NCBI RefSeq assembly: GCF_018614775.1
Contig: NZ_JAGGOF010000097.1
Coordinates: 98,931 to 135,836, forward strand
Direction: 5' to 3'
From: Pseudomonas fluorescens
GTDB lineage: Bacteria > Pseudomonadota > Gammaproteobacteria > Pseudomonadales > Pseudomonadaceae
DNA: 36,906 nucleotides
Part shown: piece by piece, positions 16,002 to 25,368 of the stretch
How positions within the stretch are numbered: position 1 is the first letter of the stretch
How the letters are laid out: each line of letters starts with the position of its first letter
Made by a program: the position numbers and the translations under genes
Notes under the pieces: model-generated
The model's input: the letters and a program-made list of their open reading frames with translations, nothing else
Told to the model about the DNA's origin: nothing
Database searches by the model: none

Positions 16002-16351
16002 CACGCCGGAAGGATCAATCAGTCAATTCATGATTGGCAAAGCTGAATATTGAGTAACTACTGGGTAAGTCCATGGAAATTTTCCAAAGCCCCGGCGGGG
16101 CTGACGGGCGCAATCATACACCGCTTGACGCTTTAAAACGTTAAAAAATCATGGCAAGAACAAGCGCTTGCGAGACAAACCTGAACATAGGCTGAACCTG
16201 TCTCTTTACGACGACTTATCCTGAAAAGAAAACACACACGCCGTTGTAAATGTAGCGCCTACCCTGATACCAGCCAGCCATGTGAGAGCAAAGCTTTGCT
16301 CCCTCAGGCCCTGCATCAACCCACCTTTCAACCGTCAAGGAAGGCGCTCGA
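16002..16351. other. Intergenic region between mgtE and the BamE-like gene
   Basis: No gene is seen. It holds a hairpin at 16088-16102 (AGCCCC / GGGGCT with 3-nt loop) and a perfect 16-bp palindrome at 16286-16301 (GAGCAAAGCTTTGCTC). The promoters of the divergent mgtE and BamE-like genes must lie here, but no box stands out. Confidence 0.45.
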
Positions 16352-16858
16352 ATGCCGTTCAGTCGCTCTATTTTTCTACTCGCCCTCCTGTGCTGCCTGC
16401 CCTCCTGGGCGGCCGGGCAAACAGTTCATCGCTGCGAGAGCAGTGCGGGACACGTGACATTCACGACCTTGAGCTGCGGACCGGAGGAGGACCTGTCGCT
16501 GCAACACATACGCCCCTACAGCCCGGGCACGATCGCGCCGACGACCGAATCGATGCTGCCGGAAGCCGAGCCCCGGCCAACCTCTAGTAATAGAAGAACC
16601 GGACGCAAAGAACCGACCGTGGTCGGCCAGTTCGAAGACCGTTGCGGCAACCTCATCAGTGCCAGGCAACGCCGGGAAGCCATCTTGGAGAAGCGCATCA
16701 TTGCCGGCATGAGCCAGCAAGATGTGGAGAGCGCCCTGGGCAAGCCACACTCGATCAAGATCAGGAATTCGAGCACGCGATACACCTACGCGGCGAAGAA
16801 AGGCCGCAGCGCAGAAATCGTGTTCGATGAGGAAGGATGCGTGAAAGGCAAATTGTAG
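16352..16858 (+). CDS. Exported DUF4124 / BamE (SmpA/OmlA)-like protein
   Basis: Function unknown. The 168-aa product has a signal peptide (MPFSRSIFLLALLCCLPSWA, cleavage near residue 20-22). It is followed by a short DUF4124-like stretch (VHRCESSAGHVTFTTLSCG) with cysteines at about 28 and 42, a Pro/Thr/Arg-rich linker, then a BamE-type module whose hallmark is IIAGMSQQDVESALGKP followed by the YTYAAKKGRSAEIVF strands. BamE modules are small outer-membrane-associated folds. There is no lipobox at the cleavage site, so it is probably periplasmic rather than a lipoprotein. An AAGGA ribosome site precedes the ATG. It is divergent from mgtE and converges on the tRNA-Arg genes through a shared terminator. 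Confidence 0.8.
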   Translation: MPFSRSIFLLALLCCLPSWAAGQTVHRCESSAGHVTFTTLSCGPEEDLSLQHIRPYSPGTIAPTTESMLPEAEPRPTSSNRRTGRKEPTVVGQFEDRCGNLISARQRREAILEKRIIAGMSQQDVESALGKPHSIKIRNSSTRYTYAAKKGRSAEIVFDEEGCVKGKL

Positions 16859-16863
16859 ATAGC

Positions 16864-16892
16864 AAAAAGCCCGCGTTAAACGCGGGCTTTTT
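16864..16892. terminator. Bidirectional terminator
   Basis: AAAAAGCCCGCG / CGCGGGCTTTTT with a TTAAA loop. It serves the BamE-like gene on plus and the tRNA-Arg on minus. Confidence 0.92.
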
Positions 16893-16898
16893 GGTGTT

Positions 16899-16975
16899 TG
16901 GTGCACTCGACAGGATTCGAACCTGTGACCGCTCGGTTCGTAGCCGAGTACTCTATCCAGCTGAGCTACGAGTGC
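16899..16975 (-). tRNA. tRNA-Arg (anticodon ACG), copy 2
   Basis: 77 nt with encoded CCA: acceptor GCACTCG / CGAGTGC, D-stem GCTC/GAGT, anticodon stem CTCGG/CCGAG around CTACGAA, T-stem ACAGG/CCTGT. The ACG anticodon is normally converted to ICG by TadA. Identical to 17048-17124. Confidence 0.97.
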
Positions 16976-17047
16976 AAGTTGTGGTTTTATACCAGATCAC
17001 AACTGGTTGAAGCCAAGTAATTTGCAACGCTGCAAATAACTCTTAAA

Positions 17048-17124
17048 TGGTGCACTCGACAGGATTCGAACCTGTGACCGCTCGGTTCGTAGCCGAGTAC
17101 TCTATCCAGCTGAGCTACGAGTGC
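17048..17124 (-). tRNA. tRNA-Arg (anticodon ACG), copy 1
   Basis: Identical over all 77 nt to the copy at 16899-16975, which is offset by 149 bp. The spacers differ, so only the tRNA itself is duplicated or kept uniform by gene conversion. Confidence 0.97.
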
Positions 17125-17231
17125 ATTTGTTGCCGCGCATTATAGGTCGTCAAATCCTTTTGTAAAGCGCTTTTTTCAGTAATTTCAAGCACTTACTGAA
17201 AAAGCCAGGTTCTGACGCACTAAACGAATAA

Positions 17232-17322
17232 TGGCGGAGAACGGGGGATTCGAACCCCCGACACCCTTTTGAGGTGTACTCCCTTAGCAGGGGAGCGCCT
17301 TCGGCCACTCGGCCAGCTCTCC
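17232..17322 (-). tRNA. tRNA-Ser (anticodon GCT)
   Basis: 91 nt with encoded CCA and a long variable arm. Acceptor GGAGAGC / GTTCTCC, anticodon stem CTCCC/GGGAG around CTGCTAA, T-stem CGGGGG-type with TTCGAAT loop, discriminator G. It reads AGC/AGT codons. Confidence 0.96.
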
Positions 17323-17336
17323 GCAACACGGGGCGT

Positions 17337-17365
17337 ATATTAACCACCTTCCTCCCCGTTTGCAA
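17337..17365 (-). promoter_or_regulatory. Sigma-70 promoter of the tRNA-Ser/tRNA-Arg cluster
   Basis: On the minus strand TTGCAA, 17 nt, TAATAT, followed by a GC-rich ACGCCCCG discriminator typical of stringently controlled stable RNA promoters. The -10 is 14 nt before the mature tRNA-Ser. Confidence 0.7.
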
Positions 17366-17384
17366 ACATAAAAATCGATAAAAA

Positions 17385-17573
17385 TTAATGGCTTGGTTCG
17401 TCGTCCTTCTCTTTCTTGATACGCAGGTAAATTTCCTCCCGGTGTACAGCAACCTCTTTCGGGGCATTGACGCCGATACGCACCTGGTTTCCTTTGACGC
17501 CAAGCACGGTTACGGTGATCTCACCATCGCCAATAATCAGGCTTTCCGCACACCGACGGGTCAGAATCAGCAT
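17385..17573 (-). CDS. rsmA: Carbon storage regulator RsmA/CsrA
   Basis: RsmA binds GGA motifs in mRNA leaders and represses translation of secondary-metabolism and biofilm genes; Gac-controlled sRNAs sequester it. The 62-aa product has MLILTRR at the start and the core VTVLGVKGNQVRIGVNAPKE, then VAVHREEIY with the RNA-binding Arg at R45 (R44 in E. coli; one extra residue in the GDGEI loop). The ATG at 17573 is preceded by AGGAGAAAGGT. It lies between lysC and the tRNA cluster, on the same strand as lysC but separated by a terminator, so it must have its own promoter in 17574-17709. Confidence 0.96.
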   Translation of the reverse strand: MLILTRRCAESLIIGDGEITVTVLGVKGNQVRIGVNAPKEVAVHREEIYLRIKKEKDDEPSH

Positions 17574-17709
17574 ACCTTTCTCCTCACGCAATTCAGTTCA
17601 GGGACAACAGTCGGCAAAAAAGGCATGGACCTGCAACCGAAACGGTCGAAGCCTCCAAGCCTTAGTATTGACCAGCGCGGGCAAAAGAACAGTTTTGGGA
17701 CGCGCCATT

Positions 17710-17743
17710 CAAAAAAACAAAGGGCGCGGTCCAGCCGCGCCCT
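17710..17743 (-). terminator. Terminator after lysC
   Basis: AGGGCGCGG / CCGCGCCCT 9-bp stem followed on the minus strand by TTGTTTTTTTG, 11 nt past the lysC stop. Confidence 0.92.
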
Positions 17744-17754
17744 CAGGCCAACGC

Positions 17755-18249
17755 TTACTCGCCCTGCCGGGCAGCGGCGTCGAGTTCGAAAGCCGTGTGC
17801 AGGGCGCGCACGGCCAACTCCAGGTACTTCTCTTCGATCACCACGGAAACCTTGATTTCCGAGGTCGAGATCATCTGGATGTTGATGGTTTCCTTGGCCA
17901 GCGCTTCGAACATCCGGCTGGCCACGCCTGCGTGGGAGCGCATGCCGACACCGACGATCGAAACCTTGGCGATCTTCGTATCGCCCACCACTTCCCGGGC
18001 ACCGATCTCGCCTGCGGTCTTCTTCAGCACTGCCTCAGCAGCCGGGTAGTCGTTGCGGTGCACGGTGAAGGTGAAGTCAGTGGTGTTATCGTGCGCGACA
18101 TTCTGCACGATCATGTCGACTTCGATGTTCGCGGCACTGATCGGGCCGAGAATCTTGAACGCCACGCCGGGGGTGTCTGGCACGCCACGGATGGTCAGCT
18201 TGGCTTCATCGCGGTTGAAAGCGATGCCGGAAATGATCGGCTGTTCCAT
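17755..18249 (-). CDS. lysC: Possible in-frame LysC beta subunit (internal start)
   Basis: Met250 of LysC (MEQPIISGIAFN) is preceded by GAAGAGGAATCC, a good ribosome site 6-8 nt before ATG. Translation from here would give a 164-aa protein containing just the two ACT domains. Class alpha2-beta2 aspartate kinases of Corynebacterium and Bacillus make their beta subunits this way. Whether Pseudomonas uses this start is inference. Confidence 0.5.
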   Translation of the reverse strand: MEQPIISGIAFNRDEAKLTIRGVPDTPGVAFKILGPISAANIEVDMIVQNVAHDNTTDFTFTVHRNDYPAAEAVLKKTAGEIGAREVVGDTKIAKVSIVGVGMRSHAGVASRMFEALAKETINIQMISTSEIKVSVVIEEKYLELAVRALHTAFELDAAARQGE

Positions 18250-18996
18250 GGATTCCTCTTCATCAATAGTAATGAGGGTGCCCGGACCCTCTTTGAAGCT
18301 GTGCAGAACGCGCAGCGGAACGTTGTACTTGCCAGCGAATTCGACCGCCCGGATCTGCAACACCTTTGAGCCGAGACTGGCCATTTCCAGCATCTCTTCG
18401 AACGTGATCTTGTCCAGGCGCTGAGCCACAGGCACCACCCGCGGATCGGTCGTGTAGACGCCGTCCACGTCGGTGTAGATCTGGCATTCGTCAGCCTTGA
18501 GAGCCGCCGCCAGCGCTACACCGGTCGTGTCGGAGCCGCCACGGCCGAGGGTCGTGATATTGCCCTGCTCGTCCACGCCCTGGAAACCGGCCACGACCAC
18601 GACGCGACCCGCCTTCAGGTCACCGCGAATCTTCTGATCGTCGATCTGCAGGATACGCGCCTTGTTGTGCGCGCTGTCCGTCAGGATACGGACCTGGTTG
18701 CCGGTGTAGGACACCGCCGGCACGCCACGCTTGATCAACGCCATGGCCAGCAAGGCGATGGTCACCTGTTCGCCGGTGGAAACGATCACGTCCAGCTCGC
18801 GGGGAACCGGTTGCTGGTCGCCGCTGATTTGCTTGGCCAGATCGATCAGACGGTTGGTCTCGCCGCTCATTGCCGACAGCACGACCACCAGGTCATCGCC
18901 CGCATCACGGAATTTCTTAACCTTGTCGGCGACCTGTTCGATTCGCTCGACAGTACCGACCGAGGTGCCGCCAAATTTCTGTACGATCAAAGCCAT
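17755..18996 (-). CDS. lysC: Aspartate kinase LysC
   Basis: It phosphorylates aspartate with ATP, the first step toward lysine, methionine, threonine and diaminopimelate. The 413-aa product has an amino-acid kinase domain (residues 1-245) with KFGGTS at 7-12, followed by two regulatory ACT domains (about 265-413) that bind lysine/threonine. ATG at 18996 is supported by AGAGG upstream and by the normal MALIVQKFGG terminus. An internal ATG at 18249 has its own GAGG site and could give a separate beta subunit. Downstream of alaS by 87 nt with no visible promoter, so cotranscription is likely; a terminator follows. Confidence 0.97.
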   Translation of the reverse strand: MALIVQKFGGTSVGTVERIEQVADKVKKFRDAGDDLVVVLSAMSGETNRLIDLAKQISGDQQPVPRELDVIVSTGEQVTIALLAMALIKRGVPAVSYTGNQVRILTDSAHNKARILQIDDQKIRGDLKAGRVVVVAGFQGVDEQGNITTLGRGGSDTTGVALAAALKADECQIYTDVDGVYTTDPRVVPVAQRLDKITFEEMLEMASLGSKVLQIRAVEFAGKYNVPLRVLHSFKEGPGTLITIDEEESMEQPIISGIAFNRDEAKLTIRGVPDTPGVAFKILGPISAANIEVDMIVQNVAHDNTTDFTFTVHRNDYPAAEAVLKKTAGEIGAREVVGDTKIAKVSIVGVGMRSHAGVASRMFEALAKETINIQMISTSEIKVSVVIEEKYLELAVRALHTAFELDAAARQGE

Positions 18997-19083
18997 TTCA
19001 AAGCCGCCTCTGCCCCTGAAGGGCGCCCAATGATCACAACAGCGGCCGGGCCCGCCACTAGACGGCAAACCCGGGACGCTGCC

Positions 19084-21705
<2,622 letters not shown>

Positions 21706-21779
21706 TAGGTTCTTCCACGGAGGCTGCGGCCAAAGGCCTGTGCAAAACGTCGACAGACGAAGCAACGGCAAAGGGCCGC

Positions 21780-21785
21780 ATTATA
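21780..21785 (-). promoter_or_regulatory. -10 box of the alaS promoter
   Basis: Perfect TATAAT on the minus strand, 75 nt upstream of the alaS ATG. The -35 at 17 nt (TGTACC) is poor. Confidence 0.5.
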
Positions 21786-21850
21786 TCGGCCCTTCGCGTG
21801 GGGTACAGCGTGTTATGCGATTGAAACTGTCAATTGGGCCGCTTGAGCGA

Positions 21851-22855
21851 TCAGTTGCCGGAAAATTCGATGAAAGTGGCGATCACCCGATCGATTTGCC
21901 CGGCATCGACGTCCAAGTGGGTCACCATTCGCAAGCGCGGCGCAGCAACAAGCTTGATGCCACGTTCAGCGGCAAACGCCTTGATCGCCTCGGCTCGCTC
22001 GCCCATTTGCACGTAGACCATGTTGGTCTGCACCGGCTCGACCTCGTAGCCGGCCGCGCGCAAGCCTTCGGCGAGGCGCTGGGCATTGGCGTGGTCATCG
22101 GCCAGGCGTTGGACCTGATGCTCCAGGGCATACAGCCCCGCCGCCGCGAGAATCCCGGCCTGGCGCATGCCGCCGCCAACCATTTTGCGCAGCCGGCGCG
22201 CCTTGGCGATCAGCTCGACGCTGCCGCACAGAACCGAGCCGATTGGCGCGCCAAGGCCTTTGGACAGGCACACCGAGACCGAATCGAAATGCCGGGTGAT
22301 TTCCCGCGCATCGACATTCAGCTTGACCGCCGCGTTGTACAACCGCGCGCCATCCAGGTGCAGCGCCAGGCCGTGTTCCCGTGTGAATTGCCGGGCCTGG
22401 GCCAGGTACTCCAGCGGCAGCACCTTGCCCTGCATGGTGTTTTCCAGGGCCAGCAGGCGGGTTCGGGCGAAGTGGAAGTCATCGGGCTTGATGGCCGCGG
22501 CCACCTGCGCCAGGTCCAGGGAGCCGTCGGGCTGCACTTCAAGCGGTTGCGGCTGGATCGAACCCAGCACCGCCGCCCCGCCGCCTTCGTACTTATAGGT
22601 GTGGGCCTGCTGGCCAACGATGTATTCGTCGCCACGCTCGCAGTGGGCCATCAACCCGAGCAGGTTGCTCATAGTGCCCGAGGGCACGAACAGTGCCGCC
22701 GCAAAGCCCAGGCGCTCGGCGAGTTCGGCTTCGAGGCGATTGACGGTCGGGTCTTCGCCGTACACATCGTCGCCGGTTGGCGCATTGGCCATTGCATCGA
22801 GCATGCCGGCGGAGGGCTGGGTGACCGTGTCGCTGCGAAGATCGATAACACTCAT
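21851..22855 (-). CDS. ltaE: Low-specificity L-threonine aldolase
   Basis: A PLP enzyme that splits threonine or allo-threonine to glycine and acetaldehyde, cytoplasmic. The 334-aa product has the aldolase motifs SDTVTQPS (residues 8-15), the GDDVYGEDPT block, HLDGAR at 166-171 and the PLP lysine K199 in SKGLGAPIG. The start at 22855 (MSVIDLRSDT) follows a GAGG site and is the family start; a longer frame upstream has no similarity. It is convergent to nothing: alaS lies downstream on the same strand with its own promoter, and ribH is divergent across a REP doublet and a riboswitch. Confidence 0.94.
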   Translation of the reverse strand: MSVIDLRSDTVTQPSAGMLDAMANAPTGDDVYGEDPTVNRLEAELAERLGFAAALFVPSGTMSNLLGLMAHCERGDEYIVGQQAHTYKYEGGGAAVLGSIQPQPLEVQPDGSLDLAQVAAAIKPDDFHFARTRLLALENTMQGKVLPLEYLAQARQFTREHGLALHLDGARLYNAAVKLNVDAREITRHFDSVSVCLSKGLGAPIGSVLCGSVELIAKARRLRKMVGGGMRQAGILAAAGLYALEHQVQRLADDHANAQRLAEGLRAAGYEVEPVQTNMVYVQMGERAEAIKAFAAERGIKLVAAPRLRMVTHLDVDAGQIDRVIATFIEFSGN

Positions 22856-22960
22856 GAATCTGGCCTCGGGTTCTGGTGGAGGATTTCCCTCTTGAGCGCC
22901 ATTACTGCGGGCATGGCGATGAATAATCAAGGCAGATCGGAGGAAAAGACACAAAACCCT

Positions 22961-23048
22961 GTGGGAGCGAGCCTGCTCGCGATGCCGGAGTGTCAGCCGC
23001 CATCAGTATTGTCTGACAGACCGCTATCGCGAGCAGGCTCGCTCCCAC
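22961..23048. repeat. REP doublet (REPIN), GAGCC subtype
   Basis: Inverted 23-nt arms at 22961-22983 and 23026-23048, starting GTGGGAGCGAGCC and ending TGCTCGCGAT. It sits between ltaE and the FMN riboswitch. Confidence 0.92.
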
Positions 23049-23096
23049 AAGGGTTCTGTGTTAAAAATCGTCCGCTGTCACAAACGTGGCGGCAAA

Positions 23097-23262
23097 ACGT
23101 TCTCAGGGCGGGGTGTAACTCCCCACCGGCGGTAATTGCACGCAAGGTGCATAGCCCGCGAGCGCTTGGTGGTACACGGCTATGGCGGTGTAACGGCAAG
23201 GTCAGCAGACCCGGTGTGATCCCGGGGCCGACGGTCATAGTCCGGATGAAGAGAGAACGGGA
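23097..23262 (+). promoter_or_regulatory. FMN riboswitch (RFN element)
   Basis: The conserved RFN segments are all visible in order: TCTCAGGGCGGGGTG, CCCCACCGGCGGTAA, the AGCCCGCGAGCG block, GGTCAGCAGACCCGGTG, GGGGCCGACGGTCATAGTC and CCGGATGAAGAGAGAACG, which closes the P1 stem with the 5' end (CGTTCTC). It binds flavin mononucleotide and turns the downstream gene off. It is 100 nt upstream of the lumazine synthase gene. Confidence 0.96.
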
Positions 23263-23298
23263 TTGACACCCAAGGGCCGACTGCGACTGTCTGTGCGC

Positions 23299-23353
23299 GG
23301 CGTACCCTCGAATCCCCTTCGATTCATGACGCCCTGTTTTTCACACAAACAGG
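23299..23353 (+). promoter_or_regulatory. Expression platform of the FMN riboswitch
   Basis: Two structures are possible: a terminator-like stem (GGCGT 23299-23303 with ACGCC 23329-23333 enclosing GAATC/GATTC) followed by CTGTTTTTC, and a 7-bp hairpin CCTGTTT (23333-23339) with AAACAGG (23347-23353) that takes up the start of the AGGA ribosome site. Either could carry the off-state. Confidence 0.5.
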
Positions 23354-23362
23354 AACCAGAAC

Positions 23363-23872
23363 ATGCAACCCACCGCAATCGATAGCAAAAGCAAAAGCCA
23401 TCCGGGCGAGCGCATCGCGTTCATCCAGGCCTGCTGGCACAAGGAAATCGTCGACCAGAGCCGTAACGGCTTCGTCGCCGAAATGCTCAACCAGGGTTAT
23501 CAGGAAAGTGATATCGACTTCTTCGAAGTCGGTGGCGCGTTCGAAATCCCGCTGCACGCCAAGCTGCTGGCCAAGTCAGGCCGTTACGCCGGCATCGTCG
23601 CCGCCGGCCTGGTGGTGGACGGTGGCATCTATCGTCACGAGTTCGTCGCCCAATCGGTGATCAGCGGCCTGATGCAGGTCCAGCTGGAAACCGAAGTGCC
23701 GGTGTTCTCGGTGGTGCTGACCCCGCATCACTTCCATGCCGGGGAAGAGCACCAGAAGTTCTTCTTCGAGCATTTCGTGCACAAGGGCCAGGAAGCGGCG
23801 AAGACCTGCGCCGATACCCTGTACAAGACCCGGGCTTTGCGTCGCACCGAACAGCGGGCAGTAGCGGTCTAA
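23363..23872 (+). CDS. ribH: Type II 6,7-dimethyl-8-ribityllumazine synthase
   Basis: It condenses 5-amino-6-ribitylaminouracil with dihydroxybutanone phosphate to make lumazine, the riboflavin precursor. The 169-aa product has the GGAFEIP substrate loop (57-63), W25 in the pyrimidine-stacking position, DGGIYRHEFV with catalytic H92 and the LTPHHFH block (119-125). The DGGIYRHEF and LTPHHFH versions match the type II (RibH2, Brucella/Mesorhizobium) group, usually decameric, rather than the icosahedral housekeeping RibH that pseudomonads also carry in their rib cluster. An AGGA site precedes the ATG. It is a lone gene under its own FMN riboswitch. Confidence 0.92.
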   Translation: MQPTAIDSKSKSHPGERIAFIQACWHKEIVDQSRNGFVAEMLNQGYQESDIDFFEVGGAFEIPLHAKLLAKSGRYAGIVAAGLVVDGGIYRHEFVAQSVISGLMQVQLETEVPVFSVVLTPHHFHAGEEHQKFFFEHFVHKGQEAAKTCADTLYKTRALRRTEQRAVAV

Positions 23873-23886
23873 ACACTGACCCCACT

Positions 23887-23974
23887 GTGGGAGCGAGCCT
23901 GCTCGCGATGACGGAGTGTCATTCGCCATCGATGTTGGCTGATAGACCGCTATCGCGAGCAGGCTCGCTCCCAC
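23887..23974. repeat. REP doublet (REPIN), GAGCC subtype
   Basis: Inverted arms at 23887-23909 and 23952-23974, the same subtype as 22961-23048; it flanks the other side of the ribH gene and lies in the convergent ribH/astE gap. It may act as a terminator for both. Confidence 0.92.
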
Positions 23975-23991
23975 AGGGGATCTGTGTCGGG

Positions 23992-24999
23992 TCAGGCCAG
24001 GTTCTCGTCAGTGGCCGGCACGATCAAAATCCCGGCCCTTAGGCCGTTCTTCACCTTGGGGTTGGGAAAGATGATCCGCGCGCCCTCCTCTTCGATCACC
24101 CAGCGGCTCTGGGCGATGTCTTCGGCCAGCACGTAGCCCTTTTCAAGCGCCGAGAAGTTCTCGATGTCCGCCGGCAGGTTCAGGCGGAAACTGTCGCTGT
24201 GCTTGATGATTTCCCGGGCGACGCTGAACAGCTGCAAGCCCTCCAGCCCTTCGTCCAGCTCAGGCTCGTTGCCTTCGATGATCTGTTGCAGGCGGGTTTC
24301 CAGCAGGCTGACGTTGACGCCGTCGTTCTGCCCGAACGGCCGGGCCTTGCCCAATTCCAGGGTGAAGGACTCGGCGCCGAGCTGGTCGTAGGTGTAGGCG
24401 CTGAACACAATCGACGGTTTGTTCTGCAACAACACCGCCTCCATGCCCGCCGCCCGCAGGCGCGCCAGTTCACGCCGTGAGTGCTGGCGACCATCCTTCC
24501 AAGGGTACAGGGCAAACTGTTCGATTTTCGAGCCACGGATGGCGGTGTGCAGGTCGTAGTGCAAGCGGCTGCGTTCCGGCCGGTTGAAGAAACTGGCGGC
24601 CAGCCGCTCCAGCTCACAGGCGCGCAACGCCTCGGCGCCGCCACTCAGTTCGTGGCGACCGTTGAACAGCCGGTTGACGTCCTGCTCGACGAACCGCTCA
24701 CCGCGCCGAATGGCCTCGGGGTTGCCGAACAGAAACAGAATGCGTGCCCGGGGCTTCAAGTCCCCACGGGCGATGTCGTGCAGCAAGCGGTCGAGCAACT
24801 CGATCGGCGCGGTTTCGTTGCCGTGGATACCGGCTGACAGCAGCAGGTCCAGGCCGTTATCCCGGGCTTCGGGCGGCTTGACCTCCAGCGCGCCCTCGCT
24901 CAACCAGCGCATCCGTACGCCTTCGACAGTCAGTTGAGTCTTCTCCGCCGGTTCACGGCCGGCGAGGGTCAGTTCAAGCAGTTTGCCGAGGGCGAGCAT
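23992..24999 (-). CDS. astE: Succinylglutamate desuccinylase AstE/AruE
   Basis: Last step of the arginine succinyltransferase pathway: it hydrolyses N-succinylglutamate to glutamate and succinate. The 335-aa product is a zinc metallopeptidase-fold enzyme (M14-like) with ligands H59 and E62 in GIHGNE, H151 in LHTAIR, and general base E215 in LELGKARPFG. Last gene of the aru/ast run, 12 nt downstream of a small His-rich gene. Its 3' end is 18 nt from a REP doublet. Confidence 0.95.
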   Translation of the reverse strand: MLALGKLLELTLAGREPAEKTQLTVEGVRMRWLSEGALEVKPPEARDNGLDLLLSAGIHGNETAPIELLDRLLHDIARGDLKPRARILFLFGNPEAIRRGERFVEQDVNRLFNGRHELSGGAEALRACELERLAASFFNRPERSRLHYDLHTAIRGSKIEQFALYPWKDGRQHSRRELARLRAAGMEAVLLQNKPSIVFSAYTYDQLGAESFTLELGKARPFGQNDGVNVSLLETRLQQIIEGNEPELDEGLEGLQLFSVAREIIKHSDSFRLNLPADIENFSALEKGYVLAEDIAQSRWVIEEEGARIIFPNPKVKNGLRAGILIVPATDENLA

Positions 25000-25011
25000 A
25001 GCGCGGTTTCC

Positions 25012-25299
25012 TTAATGGTCGTGGCCGCAATCCGGGCCATGGACATGGTCATCGTCGCCGGCGTCCGCCGGTTCCATTTCCAGTTGCAGGCTGACCAGGT
25101 TGGTCGCCAATGGACGCAACAACAGGTTGGCGTATTCCTCGTCCCCTTCCTCGACGTCTACGCCGATCAGCAACTGACCGCGGCCGTCCTGCTGGATCCA
25201 CAGCTCCTTGCCTTGCCACATCACCGCGACGCGGGTGCAGGAGGTTTCCAGTTGGGTGCCATCGGTGTCTTCAAGAATCAGTTGCAGGCTATCGCTCAT
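25012..25299 (-). CDS. Small acidic protein with His-rich tail, inside the arginine cluster
   Basis: Not recognised by function. The 95-aa product is acidic and soluble, with a predicted beta-rich core (SLQLILEDTDG, RVAVMWQGKELWIQQ, LLIGVDVEEGD) and a C-terminal tail HVHGPDCGHDH that could bind a transition metal. It starts at ATG 25299 behind a GAGAACG site and is separated by 12 nt from astE and 69 nt from astB, so it is likely cotranscribed. From memory, similar small ORFs occur at this place in other pseudomonads. A role in supplying or sensing zinc for AstE (a zinc enzyme) is a guess from context. Confidence 0.75.
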   Translation of the reverse strand: MSDSLQLILEDTDGTQLETSCTRVAVMWQGKELWIQQDGRGQLLIGVDVEEGDEEYANLLLRPLATNLVSLQLEMEPADAGDDDHVHGPDCGHDH

Positions 25300-25368
25300 G
25301 TTTTTACGTTCTCATCTGGGGATAAGGCAACGCGCCCTGCTTTGACTGTAGTCAGGTCGCGCGCGCTT

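Noticed and set aside
15972..16130. mgtE leader as an M-box (ykoK) Mg2+ riboswitch
   Set aside because: The leader is too short and none of the M-box consensus blocks is seen.
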